This document shows, one piece after another, positions 27,155-39,077 of a stretch of DNA of 64,000 nt. Positions within the stretch are counted from its first letter, which is position 1. Each line of letters opens with the position of its first letter. The translations under genes and the position numbers were made by a program. Location: positions 186,001 to 250,000 of the forward strand of contig CAMKRS010000001.1 of the NCBI GenBank assembly GCA_946415245.1. Direction: 5' to 3'. The notes beneath the pieces are model-generated. The model saw only the letters and a list, made by a program, of their open reading frames with translations, was not told the origin of the DNA and did no database searches. Source of the stretch: an uncultured Prevotella sp. (lineage in GTDB: Bacteria > Bacteroidota > Bacteroidia > Bacteroidales > Bacteroidaceae).

Positions 27155-29515
27155 ATGAATGTAATTACAAAGACCATTCAATTGGCTGATGGAAGGACCA
27201 TCACCATTGAAACCGGGAAAGTGGCAAAACAGACCGATGGTGCCGTCATGCTGAAGATGAACAACACCGTATTGCTGGCCACCGTTTGTGCCGCAAAAGA
27301 TGCAGTTCCCGGAACCGATTTCATGCCTCTGCAGGTTGATTATCGTGAACAGTACAGTGCCGCTGGCCGTTTCCCTGGTGGATTCACCAAGCGCGAAGGC
27401 AAAGCCTCAGACAATGAAATCCTCACATCACGACTGGTGGACCGTGTGCTTCGTCCACTTTTCCCAAGTAACTATCACGCAGAAGTATTCGTAAATGTGA
27501 TGCTGCTCAGTGCCGATGGCGTTGACCAGCCCGATGCACTTGCTGGTTTTGCTGCCTCTGCAGCACTGGCTTGCTCGGATATACCTTTCGAGTGCCCTAT
27601 TTCGGAAGTCCGCGTTGCACGTGTCAACGGTGAGTATGTGATTGATCCTACCTTCGAGCAGATGAAGGAGGCCGATATGGACATCATGGTTGGTGCCTCG
27701 GCTGAAAACATCATGATGGTGGAAGGTGAGATGAAGGAGGTCAGTGAGCAGGATCTGCTGGGTGCCCTCAAGGCTGCGATGGATGCCATCAAGCCCATGT
27801 GCGAACTCCAGGCTGAGCTCTCAAAGGAGCTGGGCAAGGACGTGAAGCGCGAGTACGACCACGAGGTGAATGATGAGGCCCTCCGCGAGCAGATGAACAA
27901 GGAGTGCTATCAGCCCGCTTACGACGTGACCAAGCAGGCTCTTGAGAAGCAGGAGCGTGCTGAGGCCTTCGAGAAGATTCTCGAGGATTTCAAGGAGAAA
28001 TACTTTGAGGCTCATCCTGAGATCACCGCTGATTCAGAGATCTCCAAGGACGAGTACGAGGCTATGATGGACCGTTACTATCACGATGTGGAGCGCGATG
28101 CCATGCGCCGTTGCATCCTCGATGAGGGTATCCGTCTCGATGGCCGTAAGACCACCGATATCCGTCCTATCTGGTGTGAGGTTTCACCTCTGCCCATGCC
28201 TCACGGAAGTGCAATCTTCACGCGTGGTGAGACTCAGTCGCTGAGCACTTGTACCCTTGGTACAAAACTCGATGAGAAACTTGTCGACGATGTTTTGGAG
28301 CATGGTTATCAGCGTTTCCTGTTGCACTATAACTTCCCACCGTTCTGTACTGGTGAGGCCAAGGCTCAGCGTGGCGTAGGCCGTCGTGAGATTGGTCATG
28401 GACACCTTGCATGGCGCGGTTTGAAAGGCCAGATTCCTGAGGACTTCCCTTACACCGTTCGTCTGGTCAGCCAGATCCTCGAGTCTAACGGTTCTTCTTC
28501 TATGGCTACCGTTTGTGCTGGTACTCTCGCTCTGATGGATGCTGGCGTACCCATGAAGAAGCCTGTTTCTGGTATCGCTATGGGTCTGATCAAGAATCCT
28601 GGTGAAGAGAAATATGCTGTATTGAGCGATATTCTCGGCGATGAGGACCATTTGGGTGATATGGACTTCAAGACCACTGGTACAAAGGACGGTCTGACAG
28701 CCACTCAGATGGATATCAAGTGCGACGGTCTGTCGTTCGAGATCCTTGAAAAGGCCCTCATGCAGGCTAAGGCAGGTCGTGAGCACATCCTGAAGTGCCT
28801 CACCGATACGATTGCCGAGCCTCGTGCAGAGATGAAGCCTCAGGTACCACGTATCGAGGCCTTCGATATTCCCAAGGAGTTCATTGGTGCTGTGATTGGC
28901 CCTGGTGGCAAGATCATCCAGCAGATGCAGGAAGATACGGGTGCTACCATTACCATCGATGAGGCTGACGGCGTAGGTCACGTGCAGGTGAGCGCTCCTA
29001 ATAAGGAGAGCATCGACGCTGCCATCTCGAAGATCAAGGCCATCGTGGCTATTCCTGAAGTAGGTGAGGTCTACGACGGTGTTGTTCGCTCGATCATGCC
29101 TTATGGCTGCTTCGTAGAGATCATGCCTGGCAAGGATGGTCTGCTCCATATCTCTGAGATCGACTGGAAACGTCTTGAGACTGTCGAAGAGGCTGGTATC
29201 AAGGAGGGCGACCATATTCAGGTGAAACTCCTCGAGATCGATCCTAAGACAGGCAAGTACAAACTCTCTCATCGTGTACTCATCGAGAAGCCTGAGGGTT
29301 ATGTAGAGCCCCAGCAGCGTCGTCGTGAGCGCCCTGAGCGTGGAGAAAGAGGTGATCGTCGCGACCGTCGTCCGGATCGTGGTGACCGTCGTGAGCGTGG
29401 CGAGCGTCATGGTGATCGTCGTCCGCGTCCTGAGAACCAGGAACAGCAGGAGGCTCCAAAGGAGAATCAGGAGCCGAAGGATTTCAGTGATTCGCTCGAT
29501 CACATGGATTTCTAA
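27155..29515 (+). CDS. pnp: Polyribonucleotide nucleotidyltransferase with Arg/Asp/Glu-rich C-terminal tail
   Basis: [33 protein letters not shown] ([16 protein letters not shown]) and S1 domains; tail [35 protein letters not shown]. Confidence 0.96.
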   Translation: MNVITKTIQLADGRTITIETGKVAKQTDGAVMLKMNNTVLLATVCAAKDAVPGTDFMPLQVDYREQYSAAGRFPGGFTKREGKASDNEILTSRLVDRVLRPLFPSNYHAEVFVNVMLLSADGVDQPDALAGFAASAALACSDIPFECPISEVRVARVNGEYVIDPTFEQMKEADMDIMVGASAENIMMVEGEMKEVSEQDLLGALKAAMDAIKPMCELQAELSKELGKDVKREYDHEVNDEALREQMNKECYQPAYDVTKQALEKQERAEAFEKILEDFKEKYFEAHPEITADSEISKDEYEAMMDRYYHDVERDAMRRCILDEGIRLDGRKTTDIRPIWCEVSPLPMPHGSAIFTRGETQSLSTCTLGTKLDEKLVDDVLEHGYQRFLLHYNFPPFCTGEAKAQRGVGRREIGHGHLAWRGLKGQIPEDFPYTVRLVSQILESNGSSSMATVCAGTLALMDAGVPMKKPVSGIAMGLIKNPGEEKYAVLSDILGDEDHLGDMDFKTTGTKDGLTATQMDIKCDGLSFEILEKALMQAKAGREHILKCLTDTIAEPRAEMKPQVPRIEAFDIPKEFIGAVIGPGGKIIQQMQEDTGATITIDEADGVGHVQVSAPNKESIDAAISKIKAIVAIPEVGEVYDGVVRSIMPYGCFVEIMPGKDGLLHISEIDWKRLETVEEAGIKEGDHIQVKLLEIDPKTGKYKLSHRVLIEKPEGYVEPQQRRRERPERGERGDRRDRRPDRGDRRERGERHGDRRPRPENQEQQEAPKENQEPKDFSDSLDHMDF

Positions 29516-29535
29516 GATAAAATCTAAGATAAAGA

Positions 29536-29569
29536 AGGCTGCATTTCTCGAAAATGCAGCCTTTTTTTA
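29536..29569 (+). terminator. pnp terminator
   Basis: AAGGCTGCATTT ctcg AAATGCAGCCTT plus T-run. Confidence 0.9.
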
Positions 29570-29640
29570 AAAAAGTCTCAAAAAAATTTGGTGGATTCAA
29601 AAATTCGACGTACCTTTGCACCCGCTTAACAGCAAAACCT

Positions 29641-29714
29641 GCTTCAGTAGCTCAGTTGGTTAGAGCACCTGACTGTTAATCAGGGGGTCGTTGGTTCAAG
29701 CCCATCCTGAAGCG
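29641..29714 (+). tRNA. tRNA-Asn (GTT)
   Basis: gcttcagtagctcagttggttagagcacctgactGTTaatcagggggtcgttggttcaagcccatcctgaagcg; acceptor GCTTCAG/CTGAAGC. Confidence 0.94.
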
Positions 29715-29717
29715 CAT

Positions 29718-29747
29718 AAGTCCCAATCGCAAGGTTGGGACTTTTTT
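29718..29747 (+). terminator. tRNA-Asn terminator
   Basis: AAGTCCCAA tcgcaagg TTGGGACTTTTTT. Confidence 0.88.
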
Positions 29748-29762
29748 AATTAAGCAAGTGGA

Positions 29763-30434
29763 ATGAGTAAAAAAGTCGAGATACACAGTTGTGCGGAACT
29801 GATGGATTATATCCAACAGGTGGGCTTTCTGCCGTTGCTGGATAGTGGGATACGAGGGTATTCTGCTGAGGATGTGGTGGATGAGGATTGCCGCTACGTA
29901 GTGTTTGACGATGGTGGCTGGGACTGGCCGTTGTGGAAGTGGAAGGGGCCGATCGTGACGGATGGAAACTGCGTGTACGGCAAGTTCTTTGCAGGCAAGG
30001 CAGGCTTCGTGAGCCGTGAGTGGTGGCCTGATCTGTGCAACTATCGCCGTAGTCAGCATCCTGCACCGCAGGAAGGTTCCATTGAGGAGGCGATTCTGTT
30101 TACCTTAGGTGATCAGGGCAGTCTGATTACGCGTGAGCTGCGTGCAGCTTGTGGTTTCACAGGGCCGAAGATGCGCAGTCGTTTTGATGGTTATATCACG
30201 CGTTTGCAGATGGCTTGTCGCATCATCACTGAGGATTTTGTCTATCCCCAAGACCGTCATGGTCGCGAATACGGCTGGGGTTGGTCTTTGCTCACCCTAC
30301 CAGAACAACTGCTTGGTCGTGATGCCTGTCAGTGTTCTCGCTCGCCTCAGGAGTCATTTGATCGTATGTTTGCCCATCTCAAGCAACTCCTGCCTGAGGC
30401 TACCGACCAGCAAATCCAAAAACTGATAAAATAG
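29763..30434 (+). CDS. AlkZ-related / winged-helix protein of unknown function
   Basis: 223 aa; VEIHSCAELMDYIQQVGFLPLLDSGIRGYSAED..GWDWPLWKWKG; family recalled, not searched. Confidence 0.5.
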   Translation: MSKKVEIHSCAELMDYIQQVGFLPLLDSGIRGYSAEDVVDEDCRYVVFDDGGWDWPLWKWKGPIVTDGNCVYGKFFAGKAGFVSREWWPDLCNYRRSQHPAPQEGSIEEAILFTLGDQGSLITRELRAACGFTGPKMRSRFDGYITRLQMACRIITEDFVYPQDRHGREYGWGWSLLTLPEQLLGRDACQCSRSPQESFDRMFAHLKQLLPEATDQQIQKLIK

Positions 30435-30496
30435 CGAGTGAGTCAAAAAAAGAGTTAAAAAACATACAATAAGTATGGGCTCTCGATAATTCTGCG

Positions 30497-30504
30497 TACT
30501 TTTG
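30497..30504 (+). promoter_or_regulatory. -7 box TACTTTTG immediately upstream of the S41 peptidase ATG
   Basis: tacttttgcaccgATG. Confidence 0.6.
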
Positions 30505-30509
30505 CACCG

Positions 30510-32267
30510 ATGAAAAAGTTGATTTCCATATTGTTAGTGTTCTTGCCTACCTTTGGTATGGCGCAGGGACAGAAAGACCATAACTTCGAGGTGGCTAAGC
30601 ACCTTGATATATTTAATAATGTATATAAGAATCTCGACTTGCTTTATGTCGACACGCTGAATCCGAAGGATGTGATAGGTACGGGCATTAATGCTATGTT
30701 GCGCCAGCTGGATCCTTATACGGAATATTATGCGCAGGACGAGACAAAGAATCTGCGGATGATGCTCACGGGTAAGTATGCCGGCATTGGTGCCTTGATC
30801 CGCAAACATCAGAAACTGAACCGTGTGGTTATCGATGAGCCCTATGCTAATATGCCTGCTGCTGAGGCTGGTCTGCAGAAGGGTGATATCATCCTGAGCA
30901 TCGACGACACGCTGATGACGGACAAAGAGGTGGGCTATGTGAGCAGTCATCTGCGAGGCGAGCCAGGCACCAGCTTCCTGTTGAAGGTGATGCGTCCCTC
31001 CACTGGAAAACTGATGAGTTTCAAGATCACCCGTAGAAACATCAAACTACCCGAGTTGCCTTATTACGGTATGCGCGAGGGCAACATCGGCTATATCAAC
31101 TTCAACAGTTTTACCCAGGAAAGTGCCAAGGAGGTACGTCGTGCTTTTGTTGATTTGAAGAAACAAGGTGCCACCTCGCTCATCTTCGACCTTCGTAATA
31201 ATGGCGGAGGCTCTGAGGCTGAGGCTGTTGACATCGTGAACCTCTGGGTGCCGAAGGGAATCACTGTGGTCGACAATCGTGGTAAGGTGAAGCAGGCCAG
31301 TCGTATTTATAAGACCCGTCTGGAGCCCACAGACACTGTGATGCCTATCGTGGTGCTGGTGAATGGTGAGACGGCCAGTGCCAGCGAGATTACCAGTGGC
31401 GCCTTGCAGGATCTGGACCGTGCAGTGATATTAGGTACGCGCACATACGGAAAAGGTCTTGTGCAGATCCCCATCGACCTGCCTTACAACACGAATATGA
31501 AGGTGACCACTTCGAAATACTACATTCCCAGCGGACGCTGTATTCAGGCCATCAACTACAAACAAGGCAGTACGGGCTATCGCGAGCATATTCCCGACTC
31601 ATTGACGAAAGTTTTCTATACTGCAGGAGGTCGTGAGGTGCGCGATGGTGGTGGCATCAAACCCGATGTGGAGGTGAAGGCCGATACGATTCCTAACATC
31701 GCCTACTACCTCTCTGCCACAGGTCAGGATTCCACAGAAGTGATGTTTGACTATGTGGTCGACTATATTGCCAAGCATCCTACGATTGCCGAACCTGCTA
31801 AGTTCCATCTGGCAGAGGCAGACTGGGAAGAATTCAAGGCCCGTGTCATCAAGAGTGGTTTTACTTATGACCCCGTTAGCCAGAAACAATTTGCAGAACT
31901 TGTTAAGACGGCCAAATTTGAAGGCTATTATGATGAGGCTAAAGCGGCTTTCGATAATTTGGAACAGAAGTTGAACCACGATGTGGCCTTCGATTTGGAG
32001 AAACATAAGGCTGTGCTCCTGCAGATCCTGGAGAGTGACATCATCGCTGCCTATTATTATCAGGCGGGTGCCATCGAGGCAGGACTCAATTATGACAAAC
32101 AGTTGAAAGAGGCTGAGCGCTTGTTGAAGACCCCAGAGGAATACCAGAAACTGCTGGCTCCTCAGAAGCCCAAAGAGACCTCATCGCTGATCAAAATTGA
32201 TAGGAAACCAATAGGAAATATCTCCCTGACACATAAGAAATTAGAAATATTTAGTGCATTATCGTAA
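30510..32267 (+). CDS. S41 family C-terminal processing peptidase with PDZ domain
   Basis: YAGIGALIRK, GLQKGDIILSIDD, LIFDLRNNGGG, NGETASASEITSGALQD. Confidence 0.92.
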   Translation: MKKLISILLVFLPTFGMAQGQKDHNFEVAKHLDIFNNVYKNLDLLYVDTLNPKDVIGTGINAMLRQLDPYTEYYAQDETKNLRMMLTGKYAGIGALIRKHQKLNRVVIDEPYANMPAAEAGLQKGDIILSIDDTLMTDKEVGYVSSHLRGEPGTSFLLKVMRPSTGKLMSFKITRRNIKLPELPYYGMREGNIGYINFNSFTQESAKEVRRAFVDLKKQGATSLIFDLRNNGGGSEAEAVDIVNLWVPKGITVVDNRGKVKQASRIYKTRLEPTDTVMPIVVLVNGETASASEITSGALQDLDRAVILGTRTYGKGLVQIPIDLPYNTNMKVTTSKYYIPSGRCIQAINYKQGSTGYREHIPDSLTKVFYTAGGREVRDGGGIKPDVEVKADTIPNIAYYLSATGQDSTEVMFDYVVDYIAKHPTIAEPAKFHLAEADWEEFKARVIKSGFTYDPVSQKQFAELVKTAKFEGYYDEAKAAFDNLEQKLNHDVAFDLEKHKAVLLQILESDIIAAYYYQAGAIEAGLNYDKQLKEAERLLKTPEEYQKLLAPQKPKETSSLIKIDRKPIGNISLTHKKLEIFSALS

Positions 32268-32306
32268 AAAAGTCGCTAAATATTTGGTGAATTGGGAAAA
32301 AATGAG

Positions 32307-32358
32307 TAATTTTGCACCCGTTCAGTGGAATGAGAGACCCGCAAGGGCCTCTCTTTTT
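32307..32358 (+). promoter_or_regulatory. rimP-nusA-infB promoter (TAATTTTG) with terminator-like hairpin in the leader
   Basis: GAGAGACCC GCAA GGGCCTCTC TTTTT at 32332-32358, downstream of the -7 box and upstream of the rimP ATG. Confidence 0.65.
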
Positions 32359-32380
32359 CATTATAATACACGTTTGATAG

Positions 32381-32848
32381 ATGATTAATAAAGAGACGAT
32401 TAAGAGATTAGTGGAAGAGTGGTTGCAGGGCAACGACTACTTCCTGGTAGACATTATGTTTGGTTCAGACGACCGTATTGTGATTGAGATTGACCATGCC
32501 GACGGTGTCTGGATTGAGGACTGTGCAGCATTGAGCCGTTTCCTGCAGGAGCACCTTGGCGATGAGTTGGGTGACTATGAGTTGGAAGTGGGCAGTGCGG
32601 GTATAGGCCAGCCGTTTAAGGTGGAACAGCAGTACATCAACCATATCGGTGATGAACTCGAGGTGCTTGGTGCCGACGGTAAGAAGGTGCAGGGTATCCT
32701 GAAAGAGGTGAATGGTCGTGAGTTCGTACTGACCATCAAGGAGAAGCAGACTCAAGAAGGCAAGAAACGTCCCGTGATGGTTGACGTTGACAAGACTTAT
32801 TCGATGGATGACGTGAAATACGCCAAGTATGTGTTGGCCTTCAAGTAA
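32381..32848 (+). CDS. rimP: Ribosome maturation factor RimP
   Basis: VEIDHADGVWIEDCAALSRFL..YELEVGSAGIGQPF; upstream of nusA-infB. Confidence 0.92.
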   Translation: MINKETIKRLVEEWLQGNDYFLVDIMFGSDDRIVIEIDHADGVWIEDCAALSRFLQEHLGDELGDYELEVGSAGIGQPFKVEQQYINHIGDELEVLGADGKKVQGILKEVNGREFVLTIKEKQTQEGKKRPVMVDVDKTYSMDDVKYAKYVLAFK

Positions 32849-32876
32849 TCGGAATAATCAGAAAAAATTAAATATA

Positions 32877-34136
32877 ATGGCAACAAAAAAAGAAGTGAAA
32901 GGCCCCTCAATGATTGAGACCTTTCAGGAATTCAAAGAGACAAAGAACATTGACCGTACCACTTTGGTGAGTGTGCTGGAGGAAAGCTTCCGCAACGTCA
33001 TCGCAAAGATCTATGGTTCGGATGAGAACTTTGACGTGATCGTCAACCCTGACAAGGGAGACTTTGAGATTCACCGTAACCGTATTGTAGTAGCAGACGG
33101 CGAGGTGGAGGATGAGAACAAGGAAATCGCCCTGAGCGAGGCCCAGAAGATTGAGCCTGACTACGAGATTGGTGAGGAGGTATCTGAAGAGGTGAACTTC
33201 CAGAAGTTTGGCCGTCGTGCTATCCTGAACCTCCGTCAGACGCTGGCTTCGAAGATCCTCGAGCTGGAGCACGACTCTCTGTATCAGAAGTACAAGGACC
33301 GTGTGGGTCAGGTGGTCAGCGGTGAGGTTTACCAGATTTGGAAACGTGAGGTGCTGCTGATCGACGATGAGGGTAATGAGCTCCATCTGCCAAAGGGCGA
33401 GCAGATCCCCAACGACAACTACCACAAGGGTGAGACCGTTCGTGCTATCGTGAAGGAGGTGCAGAACGAGAACAATAACCCCCGCATCATTCTCTCGCGT
33501 ACCTCTCCTATCTTCTTGGAGCGTCTGCTCGAGGCTGAGGTTCCTGAGATCAATGATGGTCTGATCACCATCCGTCGTGTAGCCCGTATGCCAGGCGATC
33601 GTGCCAAGGTGGCTGTGGAGAGTTACGACGAACGTATCGACCCTGTTGGCGCTTGTGTGGGTGTCAAGGGTAGCCGTGTACACGGTATCGTTCGTGAGCT
33701 TTGCAACGAGAATATCGATGTGATTAACTACTCCAGCAATGTGCAGCTGTTTATCACCCGTGCCCTGAGTCCTGCCAAGATTTCCAGCATCACCATCGAT
33801 CAGGAGAACCACAAGGCTGAGGTTTATCTGCAGCCCGAGGAGGTGTCTCTGGCCATTGGTCGTGGTGGTATGAACATCAAACTCGCCTCGATGCTCACAG
33901 AGTACACTATTGACGTATTCCGTGTGGTTAGCGAGAACGAGGCTGACGAGGATATCTATCTGGATGAGTTCGCAGATGAAATCGACCAGTGGGTGATTGA
34001 TTCTATCAAGGCCATCGGTCTGGATACCGCTAAGTCCGTGCTCAACGCTCCCCGTGAGATGCTTATTGAGAAGGCTGACCTCGAGGAGGAGACCGTCGAC
34101 CACGTGATTGAGGTACTGAAGTCCGAGTTCGAATAA
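32877..34136 (+). CDS. nusA: Transcription termination/antitermination protein NusA
   Basis: S1/KH organisation, DPVGACVGVKGSRVHGIVRELCNENIDVI. Confidence 0.95.
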   Translation: MATKKEVKGPSMIETFQEFKETKNIDRTTLVSVLEESFRNVIAKIYGSDENFDVIVNPDKGDFEIHRNRIVVADGEVEDENKEIALSEAQKIEPDYEIGEEVSEEVNFQKFGRRAILNLRQTLASKILELEHDSLYQKYKDRVGQVVSGEVYQIWKREVLLIDDEGNELHLPKGEQIPNDNYHKGETVRAIVKEVQNENNNPRIILSRTSPIFLERLLEAEVPEINDGLITIRRVARMPGDRAKVAVESYDERIDPVGACVGVKGSRVHGIVRELCNENIDVINYSSNVQLFITRALSPAKISSITIDQENHKAEVYLQPEEVSLAIGRGGMNIKLASMLTEYTIDVFRVVSENEADEDIYLDEFADEIDQWVIDSIKAIGLDTAKSVLNAPREMLIEKADLEEETVDHVIEVLKSEFE

Positions 34137-34171
34137 ATTGTAAATTGTAAATCGTCAAATTGTAAATTGAT
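34134..34171 (+). repeat. Short AATTGTAAATTGTAAAT repeat in the nusA-infB spacer
   Basis: aaattgtaaattgtaaatcgtcaaattgtaaattgata. Confidence 0.65.
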
Positions 34172-34173
34172 AG

Positions 34174-37008
34174 ATGGGTGTTAGATTAAATAAAGTATTA
34201 ACTGAGCTTAATATAGGTCTTCAAACGGCAGTTGATTACCTGAAGAATAAGAAGAGCCTGGGTGAGATCAAGGACGACGCCAATGTGAACACCAAGATCA
34301 GCGACGAGCAGTATCAAGCGCTCGTCAAGGAGTTCAAGGGCGATAAGGACGTGAAGAAACAGGCCAATATGATTTTCCCCAAGAAGGAGAAAAAGGATAA
34401 GCCGAAACCCAAGGAGTCGGTGACGGCGGAGGTGAAGTTAGAACCTCGTCAGTCGTTTACGCCCTTAGGCAAGATCGACCTTGATAGCCTCAATGGCAAG
34501 AAGCCTGCTGCCAAGCCGGCTGCTGAGCCTGTCAAAGAGGAGAAGCCTGCACCAAAAGTGGTAGCTGCCGAAAAGCCACAGGCAGGCGATGTTACATCGG
34601 AAAAGAGTCCGGTGAAAGAAGAGGTCAAGAAAGAAGAAGTAAAGGTTGTTGAGCCCAAAGCAGAAACCAAGCCAGAGGCTGTGGCAGAGGTAAAGCCAGA
34701 GACTCCAGAGCCTGAGGAAGAGGCCGATAAGGCCCCCGAGGTTTATAAGCTGAAGACAGAACAGAAGGCTGTGCCCAATCTGAATGTCGTTGGCAAGATC
34801 GACCTCGACTCACTGAACCAGAGCACGCGTCCGAAGAAGAAGTCTAAGGAAGAGCGTAAGAAGGAGCGTGAGGAGAAGCAGGCCCAGTTGCATGGTGGCC
34901 CCAATGGCGAGAAGAAAAAGCGTGAGCGTATCCGTGGCGGAAAAGAGCGCGTGGACATTGAGGCTGCTGCCAATCAGGACAATGGCAAGAACAACAAGAA
35001 GAACAACAAGAGCAAGGGAGGTAATCAGAACTTCCAGGATAGTGGTAACCAGCAGCAGGGTGGTAAGAATAAGAAAAAGAACCGTCCTGTGAAGCCCTTG
35101 GAGGTCGACGATGAGGCCGTAGCCCGTCAGGTGAAGGAGACCTTGGCCCGTCTGACCTCTAAGAACCAGAATAAGAAAGGTGCCAAATATCGTCGTGAGA
35201 AGCGTGATGCTGTTGCTGAGCGCATGCAGGAGGAGATGGAGACACAGGCAGCTGAGAGCAAGGTGCTGAAGCTGACGGAGTTTGTGACTGTTTCTGAACT
35301 CGCTACGATGATGAACGTGGGTGTGAACCAGGTCATCGGTACCTGTATGAGCATTGGCCTGATGGTGTCTATCAACCAGCGTCTCGATGCTGAGACCATC
35401 AACATCGTGGCTGATGAGTTTGGATTCACCACGGAATATGTGTCTGCAGAAGTTCAGAACGCCATTACTGAGGAGGAGGACGATGAGAACGATCTGATCT
35501 CTCGCGCTCCAATCGTGACGGTGATGGGACATGTCGACCATGGTAAGACTTCTTTGCTCGACCATATCCGCAATACCAATGTGATTGCTGGTGAGGCTGG
35601 TGGTATCACCCAGCACATCGGTGCCTATAACGTGACACTGAAAGATGGTCACAGTATCACTTTCCTCGATACCCCTGGTCACGAGGCCTTTACCGCCATG
35701 CGTGCCCGTGGTGCTCAGGTGACGGATATTGCCATCATCATCGTCGCAGCTGACGACTCTGTGATGCCTACTACCAAGGAGGCCATCGCCCATGCCCAGG
35801 CTGCTAACGTGCCGATGGTGTTCGCCATCAATAAGATTGATAAACCAGGTGCCAACCCAGATAAGATCCGTGAGGACTTGGCCAACATGAACTTGTTGGT
35901 GGAAGAGTGGGGTGGTAAGTACCAGTGTCAGGAGATCAGTGCCAAGAAAGGACAGGGTGTCTATGAACTGCTCGAAAAAGTGCTGCTCGAGGCTGAGATG
36001 CTCGACCTGAAGGCTAATCCTAACCGTAAGGCTACGGGTTCTATCATCGAGTCATCACTCGACAAGGGTCGTGGCTATGTCTCTACCGTCCTCGTGTCAA
36101 ATGGTACACTGAAGATTGGTGATGTGGTGATTGCAGGTACGGCTTGGGGTCGTGTCAAGGCCATGTTCAACGAGCGTAATCAGCGCATCGAGAAGGCAGG
36201 TCCTGCTGAGCCGGCTATCATCCTTGGTTTGAATGGTGCACCTACCGCTGGTGACTCCTTCCACGTGATGGAGACTGAGCAGGAAGCCCGTGAAATCGCC
36301 AACAAGCGTATCCAACTGCAGCGTGAGCAGAGCTTGCGTACCACTACCAAGCTGGGTCTCGACGAGTTGTCGCATCGTATTGCTTTGGGTGAGTTCCATG
36401 AGTTGAACATCATCGTGAAGGGTGATACCGATGGATCTATCGAGGCTCTCTCTGATTCGTTCATCAAACTCTCTACTGAGAAGGTGCAGGTGAATGTCAT
36501 CTCGAAGGCCGTAGGTCAGATTTCAGAGAACGATGTCATGCTGGCTTCGGCATCTGAGGCTATCATTATCGGTTTCCAGGTGCGTCCTTCTGCTGATGCC
36601 CGTCGTGCTGCTGACCGCGAGGGTGTGGAGATCAACACCTACTCGATCATCTACGATGCCATCGACGATGTGAAGCAGACCATGCAGGGTATGCTCGACA
36701 AGGTGAAGAAGGAGATTGTCTCTGGTGAGATTGAGGTGAAGCAGGTGTTCAAGATATCGAAGGTGGGTACCGTTGCTGGTGGTCTCGTTACTGACGGTAA
36801 GGTACACAACAAGGATAAGGCCCGTGTCATCCGCGATGGTATCGTGATTCACACAGCTCCTATCGATGCCCTGAAACGTTACAAGGATGATGCTAAGGAA
36901 GTGGCAACAGGCTTGGAGTGCGGTATCTCACTGGTGAACTTCAACGACATCCAGGTGGGCGATATTATCGAGACCTTCACTGAGATTGAAGTAGAACAGA
37001 AACTGTAA
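34174..37008 (+). CDS. infB: Translation initiation factor IF-2
   Basis: [53 protein letters not shown]. Confidence 0.97.
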   Translation: MGVRLNKVLTELNIGLQTAVDYLKNKKSLGEIKDDANVNTKISDEQYQALVKEFKGDKDVKKQANMIFPKKEKKDKPKPKESVTAEVKLEPRQSFTPLGKIDLDSLNGKKPAAKPAAEPVKEEKPAPKVVAAEKPQAGDVTSEKSPVKEEVKKEEVKVVEPKAETKPEAVAEVKPETPEPEEEADKAPEVYKLKTEQKAVPNLNVVGKIDLDSLNQSTRPKKKSKEERKKEREEKQAQLHGGPNGEKKKRERIRGGKERVDIEAAANQDNGKNNKKNNKSKGGNQNFQDSGNQQQGGKNKKKNRPVKPLEVDDEAVARQVKETLARLTSKNQNKKGAKYRREKRDAVAERMQEEMETQAAESKVLKLTEFVTVSELATMMNVGVNQVIGTCMSIGLMVSINQRLDAETINIVADEFGFTTEYVSAEVQNAITEEEDDENDLISRAPIVTVMGHVDHGKTSLLDHIRNTNVIAGEAGGITQHIGAYNVTLKDGHSITFLDTPGHEAFTAMRARGAQVTDIAIIIVAADDSVMPTTKEAIAHAQAANVPMVFAINKIDKPGANPDKIREDLANMNLLVEEWGGKYQCQEISAKKGQGVYELLEKVLLEAEMLDLKANPNRKATGSIIESSLDKGRGYVSTVLVSNGTLKIGDVVIAGTAWGRVKAMFNERNQRIEKAGPAEPAIILGLNGAPTAGDSFHVMETEQEAREIANKRIQLQREQSLRTTTKLGLDELSHRIALGEFHELNIIVKGDTDGSIEALSDSFIKLSTEKVQVNVISKAVGQISENDVMLASASEAIIIGFQVRPSADARRAADREGVEINTYSIIYDAIDDVKQTMQGMLDKVKKEIVSGEIEVKQVFKISKVGTVAGGLVTDGKVHNKDKARVIRDGIVIHTAPIDALKRYKDDAKEVATGLECGISLVNFNDIQVGDIIETFTEIEVEQKL

Positions 37009-37010
37009 GA

Positions 37011-39077
37011 ATGGCAAGAACGCGCAAGCTACGTCCCTTCTATCGGCGACTGACACGACGCATTGGTATCGCGCAGCTTATCGTGATGGCCCTTGCTTCA
37101 TGGCTTATCTATTTTGTGGCTGCAAGAACCACCAAACTAGAGGAGTTTGAGGTGTACAAGGGCTTCTTGAAGGTGACCCAGAAAGACATTCGGCGAATCC
37201 TCTCTGATGTCTATGTGGGAACGCAAAACCATGTGCCGGTGATAGAGGAAAATCTCGACCATCCAGACAAGATGTATGACCTCATGGAACGGATAGTTGA
37301 GCTCAATCCTCATGTCCGTAGCTGTGGACTTAGCTTTGTGGCCGACTACTATCCGCAGAAGGGGCACTGGTTCTGTCCCTATGCGGTAAGAACTGAAGAT
37401 GGAACGATTGAGCGACGCACCATTGGCGATGCCCAAAACGACTACTTGAAAGCAGAGTGGTTTGTTGAGGCGCTGAAGGCTGACAGCAGCTATTGGTCGG
37501 AACCCTTCTTCGAATCGAACGATACCATTGTTCCATTGGTATCCTATATGATTCCTATCCACAATAAACAGGGAAAGACGGTGGCCATTCTCGGCGCTGA
37601 CCTGTCGCTCACCTGGTTCAGTGGAAAACTGATGAGAGGACGGGGACTCGTAAATAAGGATACCATCAATGTCAAAGTCGACAAGAACAAGAAAAAGAAC
37701 CATGATTACGAAGATGACGAGGACGGTTTTACGACTATCAGAAATTTACAGGCTTTTGGTTGTTATACTTTCGTCATCAATCACGACGGTACGTTTATTG
37801 CCCATCCTGACAGCTCTTATGCCATCAGGAAAAATTATTTCAAGTTGGCCAAAGAGGCCAACGATACGATTGGCGAATATATAGGTCGTCAGATGGTGGC
37901 AGGAGAGGAGGGTATCTATTGTAATGAAGAAGGCGATGAGTCCCATTTCGAATTTTTCGACGTGGAAGATATTGATGTCTATCTGGCTTACATGCCTATT
38001 GACCATACCGATTGGTCTGTTGGTCTTGTGGTGCCGAGAATCATGATCGATATTGTGGCGATCGTTTTTGGTGTCGTCTTTGTGATATTGATAGGCCTCG
38101 CATTGTTGGTGGTGCGCTTTGTCGGTAAGTTTGTCGCCAAGCGGGCTACACGTCCACTGAGTCAGCTGGCAGAGTCTGCCAACGAGGTGGCGAAGGGTAA
38201 TTTCAATGCACCTTTGCCCCAGCTGAAGCATTACGACGAGGTCCGACAGTTGCGCGATTCTTTCGAGGAGATGCAGCACGCACTCAGCCATTATATGGAC
38301 GAACTGAAAGAGACCACCGCTTCGAAGGCTGCTATCGAGAACGAGTTGAAGGTGGCGCACGACATCCAGATGTCGATGTTGCCCAAGACCTTCCCGCCCT
38401 ATCCTGAGCGCGACGATATCGATATCTACGGTTCGCTGACGCCTGCCAAGGATGTGGGTGGCGACCTCTTCGACTTCTTTATCCGCAATGAAAAGTTGTT
38501 CTTCTGCATTGGCGATGTGTCAGGAAAAGGTGTGCCTGCTTCATTGGTGATGGCCGTCACACGTTCCCTGTTCCGTAATATCGCTGCTCATGTGGCAGAA
38601 CCGGATGGGATTGTCATGACACTCAATGATGCCATGTCGGAAAATAACGATACGAATATGTTCGTCACCCTCTTCGTGGGTGTGCTGGATCTCCAAACAG
38701 GCGTTTTGGAATACTGTAATGCCGGCCATAATTATGCGATGCTCATCGGACAGATGGTCAGCTCGATTCCTTGCGATCATAACCTGCCTGTGGGTGCCAT
38801 GCCTGGTATGACCTTTACGAAGCAGCAACTGACCCTCGAGCCTCAGTCCACCATCTTCCTCTATACAGATGGTCTCAATGAGGCTGAGGACCCAGATCAT
38901 ATCTTGTTTGGTGTGGAGCGTATCATCCATATTGCAGAGAGGATGGTGAAGGAGGGCAAGAATGAGCCTACCACGCTGATCAACGAGATGATCGAGGGTG
39001 TTCACCGATTTATCGACGATGCAGAACAAAGTGATGATTTGACCATTTTGGCTATCAAATATGGGAAAAGACGATAA
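37011..39077 (+). CDS. Membrane sensor (dCache + HAMP) with SpoIIE/PP2C-type serine phosphatase output
   Basis: [24 protein letters not shown] sensor; [55 protein letters not shown] phosphatase. Confidence 0.9.
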   Translation: MARTRKLRPFYRRLTRRIGIAQLIVMALASWLIYFVAARTTKLEEFEVYKGFLKVTQKDIRRILSDVYVGTQNHVPVIEENLDHPDKMYDLMERIVELNPHVRSCGLSFVADYYPQKGHWFCPYAVRTEDGTIERRTIGDAQNDYLKAEWFVEALKADSSYWSEPFFESNDTIVPLVSYMIPIHNKQGKTVAILGADLSLTWFSGKLMRGRGLVNKDTINVKVDKNKKKNHDYEDDEDGFTTIRNLQAFGCYTFVINHDGTFIAHPDSSYAIRKNYFKLAKEANDTIGEYIGRQMVAGEEGIYCNEEGDESHFEFFDVEDIDVYLAYMPIDHTDWSVGLVVPRIMIDIVAIVFGVVFVILIGLALLVVRFVGKFVAKRATRPLSQLAESANEVAKGNFNAPLPQLKHYDEVRQLRDSFEEMQHALSHYMDELKETTASKAAIENELKVAHDIQMSMLPKTFPPYPERDDIDIYGSLTPAKDVGGDLFDFFIRNEKLFFCIGDVSGKGVPASLVMAVTRSLFRNIAAHVAEPDGIVMTLNDAMSENNDTNMFVTLFVGVLDLQTGVLEYCNAGHNYAMLIGQMVSSIPCDHNLPVGAMPGMTFTKQQLTLEPQSTIFLYTDGLNEAEDPDHILFGVERIIHIAERMVKEGKNEPTTLINEMIEGVHRFIDDAEQSDDLTILAIKYGKRR

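Noticed and set aside
28184-29503. 439-aa minus-strand ORF opposite pnp (likewise 32907-34103 and 34810-35793)
   Set aside because: Antisense to pnp, nusA and infB; low-complexity composition produced by codon bias of the real genes.
29763-30434. Assigning a firm DNA-glycosylase (AlkZ) function
   Set aside because: Only a weak recalled resemblance; catalytic residues could not be verified by eye.
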